Shown one piece after another: positions 39,882 through 48,299 of a DNA stretch of 64,000 bases. The position numbers were made by a program, and so were the translations under genes. The DNA is from Streptomyces sp. NBC_00370 (GTDB taxonomy: Bacteria > Actinomycetota > Actinomycetes > Streptomycetales > Streptomycetaceae), in assembly GCF_036084755.1 (NCBI RefSeq), contig NZ_CP107968.1:7820001-7884000 (forward strand), in the 5' to 3' direction. Below the pieces are notes generated by a model that did no database searches, was not told the origin of the DNA, and worked only from the letters and a program-made list of their open reading frames with translations. Within the stretch, counting starts at the first letter, position 1, and every line of letters starts with the position of its first letter.

Positions 39882-41885
39882 TCAGGACACGGTGATCTTG
39901 TCGATGTCAGGAGCCCAGTCCGCCGGGTTCGCGACGGTGATGCTGTTGTTCGTCCCGGCGAGCAGGTCCAGCGTCACCGTGGCTGTCCCGGTGGTGGACC
40001 AGTCGGCGGTCGGGCTGAAGCTGACCGTGTGGGTCGCGCCGCCGTTGGCCCGCACGGTCGCGGTGCGCGCGGTCTGTGTGGCGTAGTGGAGCGTGACGGT
40101 GCGCGCACCACCGCTCCCGCCGTCGACGTGGTTGAAGGTCAGCGTCGCGCCGTTGCCGATGTATCCGACCTTGCTGCCGCCGGAGCACCCGCCGCAGGCG
40201 CTCGTCACGGCGCCGCCCTGGAGCGTGTTGCCGCTCGCCTCGGCCTCGTAGCCCGCCGGGCCGTTGCTCTGGCCGGAGCCGACGGTCATCGCGCCGAGGC
40301 CGAGCCACCCGTCGCTGTTCTGCGCGGCGTTGGCGAAGCGCAGCTTCTTGGCGTTCGAACTCACGTCCTCCAGAGGGTTCTTGACCTTCATCACCAGTTG
40401 GTAGCCGCCGGCGCTCACCCCGGAGAGGTCGACCGACGTGTCGAAGTACTGCGGGTAGCCGAAGTCGAGGTAGGTGGGGTCGGAGCCCACGCCCCAGTCG
40501 GGGAAGGCGCGGATCTTGGTGGGCATGACCTTGCGCAGGTCCCAGGAGGTGTTCCAGGTCTTGACGACGTTGCCGGCCGCGTCCTTGAGGCCGAGGCTCA
40601 CGGTCCAGGGGTAGTAGAAGGGGGCGACGCCGGTGTTGGCGATCTGCACCCCCACGGTGGTGGCGCCCTGCGCGCTGTCGTGGAAGTAGGCGTTCTTGAC
40701 GGCGAGGTTGTACCCCATCAGCCGGACGGCTGCCGCCACGTTGGGGTCGGCGGGGGAGTAGTTCGAACTGCCCTCGTTGATCTTCCAGGTGGTGTGCTCC
40801 AGTTCGACGCACGCCTTCATGTTGTCCACGGCCCCTGAGCCGCCGGGCCAGCTGTTGAAGGCGGTGGACTGGATCTCGGGGCGGACCTCACCGCCCATCG
40901 AAGCGGTGATCCAGCGGTTCTCCACCCCGTGCTCGACGGCCTTCTGCAGCTGCGAGTAGTCCGCCCCGCCCATGGACTCCGGGAGCGTGACGCCCTTCGC
41001 CGGGTCGCCCTCCCGGTAGCAGAAGGAGTCGTCGTGGTAGCCGAGGGCCGGCAGGCTGTCGGCCGCACCGCCGGCCGAGTCGGCGTAGCGCATCTCGATC
41101 TTGGTGTGGGTGAAGGCACTGTTGTACGCGTTGACGATCTCGGCGGCGTGGGCGTCCGTCGGCATGTAGTCGGGGTAGGAGTCACCGCTGGTGTCGGTGT
41201 CGTAGGGCCAGGTGTGCCATTCGCCCCACAGGCCGATCAGACCCAGATGGATGTAGCCCAGCCGGGGGTCGCCGTCGTAGCGCTGGCCGAAGGCGGCGAT
41301 GAAGTTCTTGAGCGCGGTGAGCAGGTACGCGCTGTTGTAGTCGGGGCTGGTGGTGCCCCAGTAGGCGTTGTCGCGGTTGTCGACGTGTCCGGCGAAGCAC
41401 GGCGGGATGGCGTTGGCGGGGTGGCTGCCGGTACCGCCCGGGTACTCCATGTAGAGCCGGATCGCGGCCTGGTTCCCGGCGGCGGCGATGGCGTCCAGCG
41501 TGTCGTCCAGCGCGTCCCAGTTGTAGTCCCCGCAGTTGGACGCGTTGTCCATGACCTCGGAGAGGCCGAAGTAGCCCCAGGTCAGTGAGTGCGGGTAGCC
41601 CGTGTTCTGGTCGCCGCCCGGCTGGTAGAAGCGGGCGAATCCCTTGAGCGGGTTGTCCAACGGGGCGTCACCCGAGGCGAGTGCGTGGACAGGCAGCGCC
41701 GGGTCCGGGCTCGGTCCCGGCGCCGGGCGGGCCGGGACGCCCTGTGCCGATACGGCCGACTGCCCGCCGGCCGGGGCGGATACGGCATGGGCGCTCGCGG
41801 GGAGCGCCGCCAGCGTGAGGGCGAGGGCTGCGGAACAGAGAGCGGCGAGCAGCCCTCTGCCGCGTCTGGGCGCGAACGTGCGCAT
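39882..41885 (-). CDS. Secreted DUF4874/DUF4832 protein with C-terminal carbohydrate-binding domain
   Basis: A 667-residue exported protein. The start at 41885 was chosen because GGAGG lies just upstream and the following residues form a classic signal peptide (RR near the start, hydrophobic core about 11-30, ASAHA cleavage region near 34). Residues about 60-500 match the DUF4874 and DUF4832 pair, with glycoside hydrolase-like aromatic/acidic segments such as LIGLWGEWHTWP and EMRYADS. The function of these domains is not established. Residues about 545-667 (starting YEAEASGN, ending DWAPDIDKITVS) look like a CBM35/CBM6 sugar-binding module. It is divergent from a sugar ABC operon with a GH36 alpha-galactosidase, so a role in binding or attacking an extracellular galactose-containing polymer is inferred. 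Confidence 0.85.
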   Translation of the reverse strand: MRTFAPRRGRGLLAALCSAALALTLAALPASAHAVSAPAGGQSAVSAQGVPARPAPGPSPDPALPVHALASGDAPLDNPLKGFARFYQPGGDQNTGYPHSLTWGYFGLSEVMDNASNCGDYNWDALDDTLDAIAAAGNQAAIRLYMEYPGGTGSHPANAIPPCFAGHVDNRDNAYWGTTSPDYNSAYLLTALKNFIAAFGQRYDGDPRLGYIHLGLIGLWGEWHTWPYDTDTSGDSYPDYMPTDAHAAEIVNAYNSAFTHTKIEMRYADSAGGAADSLPALGYHDDSFCYREGDPAKGVTLPESMGGADYSQLQKAVEHGVENRWITASMGGEVRPEIQSTAFNSWPGGSGAVDNMKACVELEHTTWKINEGSSNYSPADPNVAAAVRLMGYNLAVKNAYFHDSAQGATTVGVQIANTGVAPFYYPWTVSLGLKDAAGNVVKTWNTSWDLRKVMPTKIRAFPDWGVGSDPTYLDFGYPQYFDTSVDLSGVSAGGYQLVMKVKNPLEDVSSNAKKLRFANAAQNSDGWLGLGAMTVGSGQSNGPAGYEAEASGNTLQGGAVTSACGGCSGGSKVGYIGNGATLTFNHVDGGSGGARTVTLHYATQTARTATVRANGGATHTVSFSPTADWSTTGTATVTLDLLAGTNNSITVANPADWAPDIDKITVS

Positions 41886-42099
41886 GGTCAACCTCCGAAA
41901 AGACGGCTGTGGTTGGGATTGTCCGTGGCCGGGCCGGTGCCCGAGCCCGGGCTCACCAGGGGAAACATTGCCGCCGAGCTGGCCGGAGTTCGTCCTTTTG
42001 TGAGCCAGCATTGACAAAGTTTCACTGGTGCACATCAATATGTGTGCAGAGCGCTCCACTGGCAAGAGGTGCGGCGCAGATCTCTTCGGAGGTGTAACC
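41886..42099. promoter_or_regulatory. Divergent control region of the sugar operon and the DUF4832 gene
   Basis: A perfect -35 TTGACA (42011-42016) is followed 17 bp later by ATCAAT (42034-42039), a good vegetative promoter for the ABC operon. An inverted repeat TGCACA (42029-42034) N8 TGTGCA (42043-42048) overlaps the -10 and is a natural repressor site. CAGCATT (42006-42012) also occurs upstream of the ROK gene. The ribosome site of the first permease is CGGAGGTG (42087-42094). Confidence 0.6.
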
Positions 42100-43053
42100 A
42101 TGGGCGCTGACTTGGCAGTTGCGCCGCGGCGCCAACGCGCCGACATCCGCAAGGGCAGGAGGGCGGGCCCCGCGCGGCCGCGTAAGTTCCGCGACGACCG
42201 CAAGGCGGCCTGGCTGTTCCTGGCTCCGGCCCTGGCTGGTTTCGCTCTGTTCTACGCGTATCCGACCGTCCGCGGTGTCTACTACTCGCTCACCGACCAC
42301 AGCCTGCTGGGCGCCGCGAACTTCACCGGCGTCGACAACTACCGGCAGCTCATCGGCGACGAGCAGTTCTGGAACGCGCTCAAGGTCACCGGCTACTACG
42401 TCGCACTGAACATCGTCTCGCAGACCGTCCTGGCGCTGGGCCTGGCGACCCTGATGCACCGGCTGACCCGGTCGGTCGCACTGCGCGCCATGCTGCTGGT
42501 GCCCTGGCTCGTGCCGAACGTCTCCGTCGGTCTGCTCTGGATGTGGATGCTCGACGCCAACCTCGGCTTCGTCAACCACATCCTGAACGCGCTCGGCGTG
42601 GGCAGCACCGGCTTCCTCACCTCACCGACGTGGGCGATGCCCACCGTCGCCGGCATCAACACCTGGGCCTACACCGGTTACACCGCCCTGCTCCTGTACG
42701 CGGGCATGCTGCAGATCCCCCAACACCTCTACGAGAGCGCCACCTTGGACGGTGCGGGGGAGTGGCGCATGTTCACCCGCATCACGCTGCCGCTGATGCG
42801 CCCCGTGCTGGCCCTGGTGCTGGTGGTCTCCCTGATCGGCTCGTTCCAGATCTTCGACACGATCGCCGTGACCACCAAGGGCGGGCCGGTCAGCTCCACC
42901 CGGGTCATCTACTTCTACATCTACGAACAGGCCTTCACCAACTTCCACATGGGCTACGCCTCCGCCATCGCCGTGGTCCTCGCGCTGCTGCTCGGCGTAC
43001 TGACCGCCGTGCAGATGCGTGTGCTGCGCGCTTCCCGCTCGTACCTGGCCTGA
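42100..43053 (+). CDS. Carbohydrate ABC transporter permease (MalF-like)
   Basis: A 317-residue inner membrane subunit with about six transmembrane helices (for example AAWLFLAPALAGFALFYAY and MLLVPWLVPNVSVGLLWMWM). The EAA loop that contacts the ATPase reads YESATLDGAGEWRMFTRITLPL. ATG 42100 is preferred over an in-frame upstream ATG (42028) because CGGAGGTG stands just before it and the upstream part covers the promoter. The stop overlaps the ribosome site of the second permease, so the two are translated together. No ATPase gene is nearby; Streptomyces CUT1 sugar importers commonly share the MsiK ATPase encoded elsewhere. Confidence 0.93.
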   Translation: MGADLAVAPRRQRADIRKGRRAGPARPRKFRDDRKAAWLFLAPALAGFALFYAYPTVRGVYYSLTDHSLLGAANFTGVDNYRQLIGDEQFWNALKVTGYYVALNIVSQTVLALGLATLMHRLTRSVALRAMLLVPWLVPNVSVGLLWMWMLDANLGFVNHILNALGVGSTGFLTSPTWAMPTVAGINTWAYTGYTALLLYAGMLQIPQHLYESATLDGAGEWRMFTRITLPLMRPVLALVLVVSLIGSFQIFDTIAVTTKGGPVSSTRVIYFYIYEQAFTNFHMGYASAIAVVLALLLGVLTAVQMRVLRASRSYLA

Positions 43054-43062
43054 GGAGTGACC

Positions 43063-43959
43063 ATGACACGCAAGCGCACCCGCATCCGTCTCTCGCCGGG
43101 CCGGGTCGCCGCCTGGGCGGTGCTGGTCGTCGTGCTGGTGGCGACCGTCTTCCCCTTCTACTGGATGATCCGTACCGCCCTCACACCGGCCGCCGACATC
43201 TACGCCGACTCGACAGGACTCGTCCCGCACCACCCCACGATGATCAATTTCCTGCGGGTGCTGGGACTGACCAGTCAGGAGGAGGCACGGGCCGCCGGCG
43301 GGTCGGGCGCACAGGTCGACTTCCTGCGCTACCTGCTCAACTCGGTCGTGTACAGCGGGCTGATCGCCGTCCTGCAGACCTTGTTCTGCGCGATGGCCGG
43401 CTACGCCTTCGCCCGGCTGCGCTTCCCCGGCAGGGACGCGGTCTTCGGTGTGCTGATCGCCGCCCTGATGGTCCCGCCGATCTTCACCGTGCTGCCCAAC
43501 TTCGTCCTCGTGAAAGACCTCGGCTGGCTGAACACCTTCGCCGGGATGGTGGCGCCGAGCGTCCTCATGACGCCGTTCGCCGTCTTCTTCCTGCGGCAGT
43601 TCTTCCTCTCGATCCCCCGCGAGGTGGAGGAGGCGGCCGTCCTCGACGGCGTGGGCGCCTGGGGCGTCTTCTGGCGGGTCGTGATGCCGATGAGCCGCGG
43701 ACCGCTCATCACCATCGGGCTCACCACCACGGTCTGGGCCTGGAAGGACTACCTGTGGCCGCTGCTGACCGGACGCGAGGAGGAGACGCGCGTACTCACC
43801 GTCGCGCTCGGCGTCTTCCAGCAGCAGTCGCCCAACACCATGCCCGACTGGACGGGGCTGATGGCCGGTTCGGCGCTCTCGGTCCTGCCCGTGCTCGTCC
43901 TGCTGATCGTCTTCGGCCGCCGACTGGTCGAATCCCTCAACTTCACCGGCATCAAGTAA
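43063..43959 (+). CDS. Carbohydrate ABC transporter permease (MalG-like)
   Basis: A 298-residue membrane subunit that pairs with the preceding permease to import a sugar. It has about six transmembrane helices (first at AAWAVLVVVLVATVFPFYWMI). The EAA loop reads VEEAAVLDGVGAWGVFWRVVMP, the usual MalG-type signature. ATG 43063 follows GAGGAG (43052-43057), which overlaps the stop of the first permease; GTG 43057 is the alternative. The gene lies between the first permease and the solute-binding lipoprotein, in one operon. Confidence 0.93.
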   Translation: MTRKRTRIRLSPGRVAAWAVLVVVLVATVFPFYWMIRTALTPAADIYADSTGLVPHHPTMINFLRVLGLTSQEEARAAGGSGAQVDFLRYLLNSVVYSGLIAVLQTLFCAMAGYAFARLRFPGRDAVFGVLIAALMVPPIFTVLPNFVLVKDLGWLNTFAGMVAPSVLMTPFAVFFLRQFFLSIPREVEEAAVLDGVGAWGVFWRVVMPMSRGPLITIGLTTTVWAWKDYLWPLLTGREEETRVLTVALGVFQQQSPNTMPDWTGLMAGSALSVLPVLVLLIVFGRRLVESLNFTGIK

Positions 43960-44047
43960 CCCCCCCCGCCGTCACTCTGCCGTTCCCACCCATCCGTCCC
44001 CATCCCTCCGTCCTCACCCTGCAGACCCTCCAGAGAGGTCACCCACC

Positions 44048-45397
44048 ATGCGATCCACGCATCTGCGTGCCGGCGCGGCCCTGCTGTGCCTGGCCGCCAC
44101 ATCGACACTCGTCTCCTGCGGAAGCTCCGACGACGCCGCAGCCGGCACCACCACCCTCAACTACTGGCTGTGGGACGACAAGCAGCTGCCCGCCTACCAG
44201 GACTGCGCGACCGCCTTCCACACGGCCAACCCCGACATCACCGTCAAGATCACCCAGACCGCCTGGGCCCAGTACTGGCAGAACCTCACCACGCAGCTGA
44301 CCGCGGGCGACGCCCCGGACGTATGGACCAACCAGAGCACGTACTATCCGCAGTTCGCCACCAGCAACCAACTCCTCGACCTGCAGCCCCTGGTGGACCG
44401 GGACAAGGTGGACGTGTCCGCCTACCAGACCGGTCTCGCCGACACCTGGGTCAAGGACGGCAAGCGCTACGGGCTGCCGAAGGACTGGGACACCATGGCG
44501 CTCGTCTACAACACCACCCAACTCAAGAAGCAGGGGGTGGACGCCGCCCAGCTGAACGACCTGACCTGGAACCCCTCCGACGGCGGCACCCTTGAGAACG
44601 CCATCGCCAAGGCCACCGTCGACAGTGCGGGACACAACGGGCTCGACCCCGCCTTCGACAAGAAGCACGTGAAGACCTACGGGTTCCTCGCCGAGTGGAA
44701 CGACGGCTCCCAGGGCCAGAACGGCTGGGGCGACCTGGCCGCCGCCAACGGCTTCACGTACCTCGACAAGAACCCGTGGGGCACGCACTACAACTACGAC
44801 GACCCCAAACTCGCCGAGACCATCGGCTGGTTCAAGCACCTGATCGACAAGGGCTACACCCCCGCCCTCGACAAGCAGTCGACCGTCGCCAACAGTGAAC
44901 TGCTCATCGCGGGCAAGGGTTCCATCATGGTCACGGGCTCCTGGACCATCTCCACCTTCCTGGACCCCAAGGTGCAGCAGAAGCTCGCCTTCGCGCCGCT
45001 GCCCACGGGTCCCGCGGGCCGCAAGAGCGCCATCAACGGTCTCGCCGACTCCATCTGGGCCGGCACCAAACACCAGGAACAGGCCTGGAAGTGGGTCAAG
45101 TTCCTCGCCTCGCCCGACTGCCAGAATCTCGTCGCCAAGCGCGCCGTCGTCTTCCCCGCGCTCAAGACCGCCACCCAGCAGGCACTCGCCGCGCACAAGG
45201 CCAAGGGCGACGACGTCCACGTCTTCACCGACGCGGCGGCCGCGAAGAACGGCACGTTCCTGCTGCCCGTCACCGAACACGCCACCGAGATCAGCCCCCT
45301 CGTCCAGGACGCGATCCAGTCCGTGATCCTCGGCAAGGCGCAGCCGGGGCCCGCGCTGAAGTCGGCCAACGACAAGGTGAACGGCCTCTTCAAGTAA
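44048..45397 (+). CDS. Sugar ABC transporter solute-binding lipoprotein
   Basis: A 449-residue extracellular binding protein. The signal peptide ends in the lipobox LVSC, with the lipid-modified Cys at residue 24 followed by GSSDD, so it is membrane-anchored on the outside. The rest is a family 1 extracellular solute-binding fold (TTTLNYWLWDDKQLPAYQDC near the N-terminus; WTNQSTYYPQF; GKGSIMVTGSW). A ribosome site AGAGAGG (44032-44038) precedes the ATG. The ligand is not visible from sequence. The next gene is an alpha-galactosidase, so an alpha-galactoside such as melibiose or raffinose is a reasonable inference. Confidence 0.93.
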   Translation: MRSTHLRAGAALLCLAATSTLVSCGSSDDAAAGTTTLNYWLWDDKQLPAYQDCATAFHTANPDITVKITQTAWAQYWQNLTTQLTAGDAPDVWTNQSTYYPQFATSNQLLDLQPLVDRDKVDVSAYQTGLADTWVKDGKRYGLPKDWDTMALVYNTTQLKKQGVDAAQLNDLTWNPSDGGTLENAIAKATVDSAGHNGLDPAFDKKHVKTYGFLAEWNDGSQGQNGWGDLAAANGFTYLDKNPWGTHYNYDDPKLAETIGWFKHLIDKGYTPALDKQSTVANSELLIAGKGSIMVTGSWTISTFLDPKVQQKLAFAPLPTGPAGRKSAINGLADSIWAGTKHQEQAWKWVKFLASPDCQNLVAKRAVVFPALKTATQQALAAHKAKGDDVHVFTDAAAAKNGTFLLPVTEHATEISPLVQDAIQSVILGKAQPGPALKSANDKVNGLFK

Positions 45398-45465
45398 CCG
45401 GCGGGGGCCCCGCGGCCACTCCGCGAGGCCCTCCGCACCTCCACCACGATGACGCAAGGAGACCC

Positions 45466-46965
45466 ATGGCCCAGCTTCTGGACCTCGGCGGGCGCACGTT
45501 CGCCGTCGAGCTCGAAGGCGACGCCCCCGCGCAGCCGGCCGACGGCGGACTGCTGCTGCCGCCGGGCCGGGCGGCCCTGCTGCACGGCCTCGGCGACGCG
45601 CTCTTCTACCGGCACGGACACAACTCCTGGAGCCCGTGCGGCTGGCGCCGGCTCTCGGCAGGACCACTGCGCATCGAGAGCGCCGAACGCCGCCTCACCG
45701 CCGACGACACCGTGTGGGACGACCCCGCCCGCCACCACTCCTCGGCCGTCGCCGCCCTCCAAGGCGCCGACGGGCAGGTGCTGTTGCTCGGCGCGCTCGG
45801 CCTCGACATACCGCGCCTGACGGCGGACGAGAACACCCTGGCCGGGTGGTACGAGCGCGAAGGGGCGCCGTGGTTCCTCGCGTACGGCGACGAGGAGGAG
45901 GTCTTCGCCGCGTACGCCCGCCAGCTCGCCGCCCGGCTCGGCCACAGCGACAAGCGCGCGGGCAACGTGTGGTGCAGCTGGTACGCGTACTACGAGAACA
46001 TCACCGAGGAACAGCTCACCAAGGACATCACCGCACTGCGCGGCCTGCCCTTCGACGTCGTCCAGGTCGACGACGGCTGGGAACAGATGGTCGGCGACTG
46101 GGAACCCAACACCAAATTCCCCTCCGGCATGCGCGCGTTGGCCGACCGGATCACCGACGCGGGACTGCGGCCCGGTCTGTGGATCGCCCCGTTCATCCTC
46201 CTCCCGCAATCCCGTACCGCCCAGGAGCGGCCGGAGCTGCTGCTGCGCGACGACCACGGTGAGCCGGTGGTCGCCGGTCACAACTGGGGCACCGGTTACT
46301 GGGCACTCGATCTGACCCGGCCGGCGGCGCAGGACCACCTCCGGCAGATGATCCGCCGGGTCGTGCACGAGTGGGGGTTCGGCTACCTCAAGGCGGACTT
46401 CATCGGCGCCGGGGCCGCGCCGGGGAACCGGGCCGAGGACACCGGCCGCGAGGAGGCGTACCGGACCGGCCTGCGGATCATCCGCGAAGAGGCCGGACCC
46501 GATGTCTACCTCCTGGGCAGCGGCGCCCCGCTGCTGCCGTCCCTCGGTCTGGTCGACGGGATCCGCAGCGGCCCCGACGTCGCGCCGCTGTGGGAGCACT
46601 ACGCCACCCAGGATCCGTCCGACGCCCTGGCCCGCAACGCCGTCGTCAACACCCTGCACCGATTGTGGCAGGCGCCCCTGCTGGAGGTGGACCCCGACGT
46701 CGTGTACTTCCGCAGCCGCCTCAACCTGCTCACCGAGCAACAGCAGCGCTGGCTGCGCGACCTCGCCGACATCTGCGGATTCCGGGCGGTCTCCGACCCG
46801 CCCGGCTGGCTGCACCCCGACGAACTGCAGGCGATGACGGCATACTTGGCGGCGCGGCCCGAGGTGCGCAGGCTCGGCAGGTACCGGTTCACGCTTGACG
46901 GACGCGAGGTCGACTTCACACCGGCGGTCGCTCCCGAGACGCAGCAGCGGTACCCGATCTCGTGA
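45466..46965 (+). CDS. GH36 family alpha-galactosidase
   Basis: A 499-residue glycoside hydrolase without a signal peptide, so cytoplasmic. The catalytic nucleophile is Asp311 in GYLKADF and the acid/base is Asp371 in IRSGPDVAP; substrate-site motifs VQVDDGWE (199-206) and GLWIAPF (237-243) are also present. It would release galactose from imported alpha-galactosides. ATG 45466 has AAGGAG (45456-45461) just before it; an upstream extension in frame overlaps the binding protein gene and is rejected. It lies 68 bases after the binding protein in the same operon and before the ROK repressor. It is shorter than the 700-residue GH36 enzymes, similar to compact bacterial forms. Confidence 0.9.
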   Translation: MAQLLDLGGRTFAVELEGDAPAQPADGGLLLPPGRAALLHGLGDALFYRHGHNSWSPCGWRRLSAGPLRIESAERRLTADDTVWDDPARHHSSAVAALQGADGQVLLLGALGLDIPRLTADENTLAGWYEREGAPWFLAYGDEEEVFAAYARQLAARLGHSDKRAGNVWCSWYAYYENITEEQLTKDITALRGLPFDVVQVDDGWEQMVGDWEPNTKFPSGMRALADRITDAGLRPGLWIAPFILLPQSRTAQERPELLLRDDHGEPVVAGHNWGTGYWALDLTRPAAQDHLRQMIRRVVHEWGFGYLKADFIGAGAAPGNRAEDTGREEAYRTGLRIIREEAGPDVYLLGSGAPLLPSLGLVDGIRSGPDVAPLWEHYATQDPSDALARNAVVNTLHRLWQAPLLEVDPDVVYFRSRLNLLTEQQQRWLRDLADICGFRAVSDPPGWLHPDELQAMTAYLAARPEVRRLGRYRFTLDGREVDFTPAVAPETQQRYPIS

Positions 46966-47057
46966 CGCCGTCCGTCGGGCCGACCCACCGCCCCGAATTG
47001 TAAACTGCTCAGCATTATCCAAACGGCGGGCACCGGAACCCCTTCAGGGAGTACCAC
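46966..47057 (+). promoter_or_regulatory. Short gap upstream of the ROK gene with possible operator
   Basis: The gap contains an AT-rich island (46996-47022) including CAGCATT (47010-47016), the same heptamer as at 42006-42012 beside the -35 of the sugar operon. Each copy is followed within a few bases by an AAA run. It may be a promoter with an autoregulatory site for the ROK protein. Confidence 0.35.
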
Positions 47058-48215
47058 ATGACGACGACCGGAACAGATCTGTCCCGGATGCGCGAGCTGA
47101 ACCAGCTGTCGATCGTGTGGGCGCTGCGCGGAAATCCGCCCTCGACCGTCACCGAGCTCGCGGGCCGGGCCGGGCTGTCCCGGCCCGCCGTGGACGTCCT
47201 GGTGCAGAGCCTGGTCACCCACGGCTGGGCCGAGGTCGAGGAGCCGGGCGCCAGCAGCGTGGTGGGGCGGCCGGCCCGCCGGTTCCGCTTCCGGGCGAAC
47301 GCGGGGCATGTACTGGGCATCGACATCGGCGTCCACAAGATCCTCGTCATGCTCAGCGACCTGGAGGGCAACCTCGTCAAGACCGTGCGCCGCCCCGCCG
47401 ACCCCGAGGCGGCGCCGGAGGCCCGCCTCGCGGCCGTCGACCACGTCATCGACGAAGTGCTCGGAGAAGCCGGCATGACACCCGGCGACATCTGGGCCGT
47501 GACCGTCGGCGTGACCGGCCCTGTCGACGCCAGCGGCCGCACCACCCTGTTCACCCCCCTGCCCGGCTGGCACACCATCGACCCGGCCGCGCACCTCGCG
47601 ACCCGCTTCCCCTGCCCGATCCAGGTCGAGAACGACTGCAAACTCGCCGCCGTCGCCGAACGCTGGAAAGGAGTCGCCCAGGACGCCGACGACATCGTCT
47701 TCCTGCTCGCAGGCCTGCGCACCGGCGCGGGACTGATCCTCGACGGCACCCTGCGCCGAGGCCACGGCGGCGCCGCCGGGGAACTGGGCGCACTCAAGGC
47801 CGTACGGTGGCTCACCGCCCCCAGCCACCTGGAGAACTGCCCCGGCGCACCGGCGGCCGCCGCGCCCGGCGAGGCTGCGGCCTGGGTCTTCCAGGCGGCC
47901 AGGGACGGTGACCGGGACGCGAAGACCGCCGTCCGGCGCTACACCCGCGACCTCGCCGTGGGGCTCGCCGCCCTGGTGCTCGCCCTCGACCCCCAGGTCG
48001 TCGTCCTCGGCGGCGGGTTCTCCCGCTCGGCCGACGTCATCCTCGACCCCCTGGAGCGCGAACTCACCAAGCACTGCCTGCGGTTGCCGGAGCTGCGCAC
48101 CTCGACCCTCGGCGACGAGAGCGTGGCCCTGGGGGCCGTACGCCTGGCACTCGACGAAGTCGACAGCCGCCTCCTGAGCGACGGCCTGGCCGACCCCACC
48201 GCCCCCCGGCGATAG
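47058..48215 (+). CDS. ROK-family transcriptional repressor
   Basis: A 385-residue regulator: an N-terminal winged helix-turn-helix (about 14-72; TVTELAGRAGLSRPAVDVLVQ) and a ROK sugar-kinase-like domain (GIDIGVHKILVML near 88; VENDCKLAAVAE; VVVLGGGFS). The usual ROK zinc motif CxCGxxGC is absent: the region reads HLENCPGAPAAAAPG. This argues for a sensor/repressor role. A ribosome site GGGAG precedes ATG 47058. It directly follows the transporter and alpha-galactosidase genes, so it most likely represses them until an inducer sugar binds. The candidate operator is the dyad at 42029-42048. Confidence 0.9.
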   Translation: MTTTGTDLSRMRELNQLSIVWALRGNPPSTVTELAGRAGLSRPAVDVLVQSLVTHGWAEVEEPGASSVVGRPARRFRFRANAGHVLGIDIGVHKILVMLSDLEGNLVKTVRRPADPEAAPEARLAAVDHVIDEVLGEAGMTPGDIWAVTVGVTGPVDASGRTTLFTPLPGWHTIDPAAHLATRFPCPIQVENDCKLAAVAERWKGVAQDADDIVFLLAGLRTGAGLILDGTLRRGHGGAAGELGALKAVRWLTAPSHLENCPGAPAAAAPGEAAAWVFQAARDGDRDAKTAVRRYTRDLAVGLAALVLALDPQVVVLGGGFSRSADVILDPLERELTKHCLRLPELRTSTLGDESVALGAVRLALDEVDSRLLSDGLADPTAPRR

Positions 48216-48299
48216 GGACAGCGGGCCGCGCAGGCGTCCGGCGCGCCATGCCGGACGGTTCGTCCCCTCCCGCATGCGTGCGCTGCCACACTCGTCGGT

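Noticed and set aside
39607..40086. A forward frame starting in the AT-rich border region
   Set aside because: It uses codons atypical of this genome and runs into the antisense of the DUF4832 gene.
41886..42203. Longer version of the DUF4832 gene reaching 42203
   Set aside because: It would cover the divergent promoter and place the signal peptide in the middle; the ATG at 41885 has a good ribosome site and signal peptide.
47058..48215. ROK gene as a glucokinase
   Set aside because: The N-terminal winged helix and loss of the Cys cluster fit a repressor rather than an enzyme.
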